DNA from: an uncultured bacterium
GTDB lineage: Bacteria; Actinomycetota; Actinomycetes; S36-B12
Length of the DNA stretch: 5,770 bases
Reading direction: 5' to 3'
Assembly (NCBI GenBank): GCA_903896585.1
Contig: CAITYI010000328.1
Coordinates: 1-5,770, forward strand
Position 1 is the stretch's first letter. Every line of letters begins with the position of its first letter. Under the pieces are notes generated by a model. The model did no database searches and was not told where the DNA came from. It saw only the letters and a program-made list of their open reading frames with translations. This document shows positions 4,926 to 5,770 of this stretch, one piece after another. A program made the translations under genes and the position numbers.

Positions 4926-5770
4926 TTACGCCTTTCGCGGTGCCGTTGAGTCGCGCTCAATCAAGGTAGTTGCCACACTAACTAAATTCGCCTCATACCC
5001 AGCCTCAATGGGCGCGACCATTTGGGCGAGTAACCGCTCCGCTGCAATAACCCCCAACTGGGCAACCGGCTGAGCAACAGTGGACAAATTGAGGTACCCC
5101 GACATGGGGTGATTATCAATTCCAATAATCGAGATATCTTCACCCGGCACCAAACCTTTGGATCGAATTGCTTGCAATGCACCGAATGCCATTTCATCGC
5201 TCATGGCGAATACGGCCGTTGGCGGAACAGCTTGATTTAACAGCGCCAGCATGGCCCGTTCCCCACCTTCAATGGTGAATTGACCAAATGCTTCCAACAT
5301 CGGGTCTTCCTGTAATCCATGCTGCTTCATGACCGATCGAAATCCTCGCTCGCGCTGTGTTTCAGCAACGAAGCGTGTTTCCGCTGGGCCACCCGCGATA
5401 AGTCCAATGCGCGTGTGACCAAATTGAACCAGGTGCTCTGTAGCCATCTGGGCTGCTAGGTAATCGTCTATTGCAACGCAATCCACGCCCTGAACAACAC
5501 CTCCGATCATTGCCTTGGGCATATCCAGATTCAAAATTGGTTCTAGGTCGGGATCTTCCGGTGGTAATGCAAGTATCAGAATTCCATCGACACGGCGCTT
5601 TAGTCTGGGAGTGGGCGGGATTCGTGCAGGACCATTTTGATAGTCCCCCACATTGATCAAAAGCATGTCCAATCCCGCTTGTTGCAGTATCGATTCAACT
5701 CCGGAAATCACCTCGGAAAAAAACCAGCGAGATATATATGGCGTAATTACCGCGATGCTCCCGGTGCGGC
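4926..5770 (-). CDS. LacI-family transcriptional regulator, 5' end cut by window edge
   Basis: The visible 280 residues are the effector-binding core of a LacI/GalR-type repressor, which binds a small ligand, usually a sugar, and releases its operator. The frame stays open to the right edge, so the GTG at 5711 is internal. The first visible residues, TGSIAVITPYISRWFFSEVISGVE, correspond to the usual start of the ligand domain after the hinge helix. About 60 residues with the helix-turn-helix are outside. Family features are VDGILIL, HLVQFGHTRIGLIAGG, AVFAMSDEMAFGALQAIRSK, then DISIIGIDNHP, STVAQPVAQLG and a final LIERDST. The gene is convergent with the sugar ABC ATPase, 85 bp apart. That suggests a carbohydrate theme but not direct regulation, and the specificity cannot be read. 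Confidence 0.92.
   Translation of the reverse strand, partial: RTGSIAVITPYISRWFFSEVISGVESILQQAGLDMLLINVGDYQNGPARIPPTPRLKRRVDGILILALPPEDPDLEPILNLDMPKAMIGGVVQGVDCVAIDDYLAAQMATEHLVQFGHTRIGLIAGGPAETRFVAETQRERGFRSVMKQHGLQEDPMLEAFGQFTIEGGERAMLALLNQAVPPTAVFAMSDEMAFGALQAIRSKGLVPGEDISIIGIDNHPMSGYLNLSTVAQPVAQLGVIAAERLLAQMVAPIEAGYEANLVSVATTLIERDSTAPRKA

Overview
The window looks like chromosomal DNA of an actinobacterium with moderate GC (about 50-55% by eye). The grounds are a heme-free cystathionine beta-synthase of the actinobacterial kind, a Bax inhibitor-1/YccA protein with the actinobacterial SSNP-type N-terminus, a lipoprotein with an I78-like domain, a MsiK/UgpC-like sugar ABC ATPase, and several start codons that look leaderless. 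The exact order cannot be read from the sequence. I see no phage, transposon or CRISPR signal.

Layout. Bases 1-1155 (minus) carry the first 385 codons of cystathionine beta-synthase, cut by the left edge. It diverges from a small unrecognised all-helical protein (1236-1559, plus). That gene ends inside a 17-bp perfect inverted repeat which separates it from the convergent Bax inhibitor-1 family gene (1612-2466, minus). Upstream of the latter, in the same direction, are an I78-like lipoprotein (2533-2892) and a four-helix membrane protein (2908-3387) 15 bp apart, probably one operon. Just upstream of them is a minus-strand tRNA gene (3458-3531). It has a UAA (leucine-type) anticodon but a short variable loop, which canonical tRNA-Leu does not have.

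Bases 3532-3772 form a divergent intergenic region with several signals: a probable tRNA promoter, a hairpin followed by a T tract, a 14-bp tandem duplication and an 18-bp near-palindrome directly before the ribosome binding site of the next gene. The plus-strand gene 3773-4840 is a complete MalK/UgpC/MsiK-type ABC ATPase with no permease or binding protein beside it. Convergent to it, 4926-5770 (minus) is a LacI-family repressor whose DNA-binding head lies beyond the right edge.

How the parts may work together. The ATPase and LacI regulator suggest carbohydrate uptake control, with the ATPase perhaps shared by several importers. Cystathionine beta-synthase belongs to sulfur amino acid metabolism. 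The envelope genes in the middle have no demonstrated link to either. The most unusual object is the tRNA gene. The most useful regulatory observations are the leader upstream of the ATPase and the repeated pattern of a -10-like hexamer exactly six bases before a start codon.
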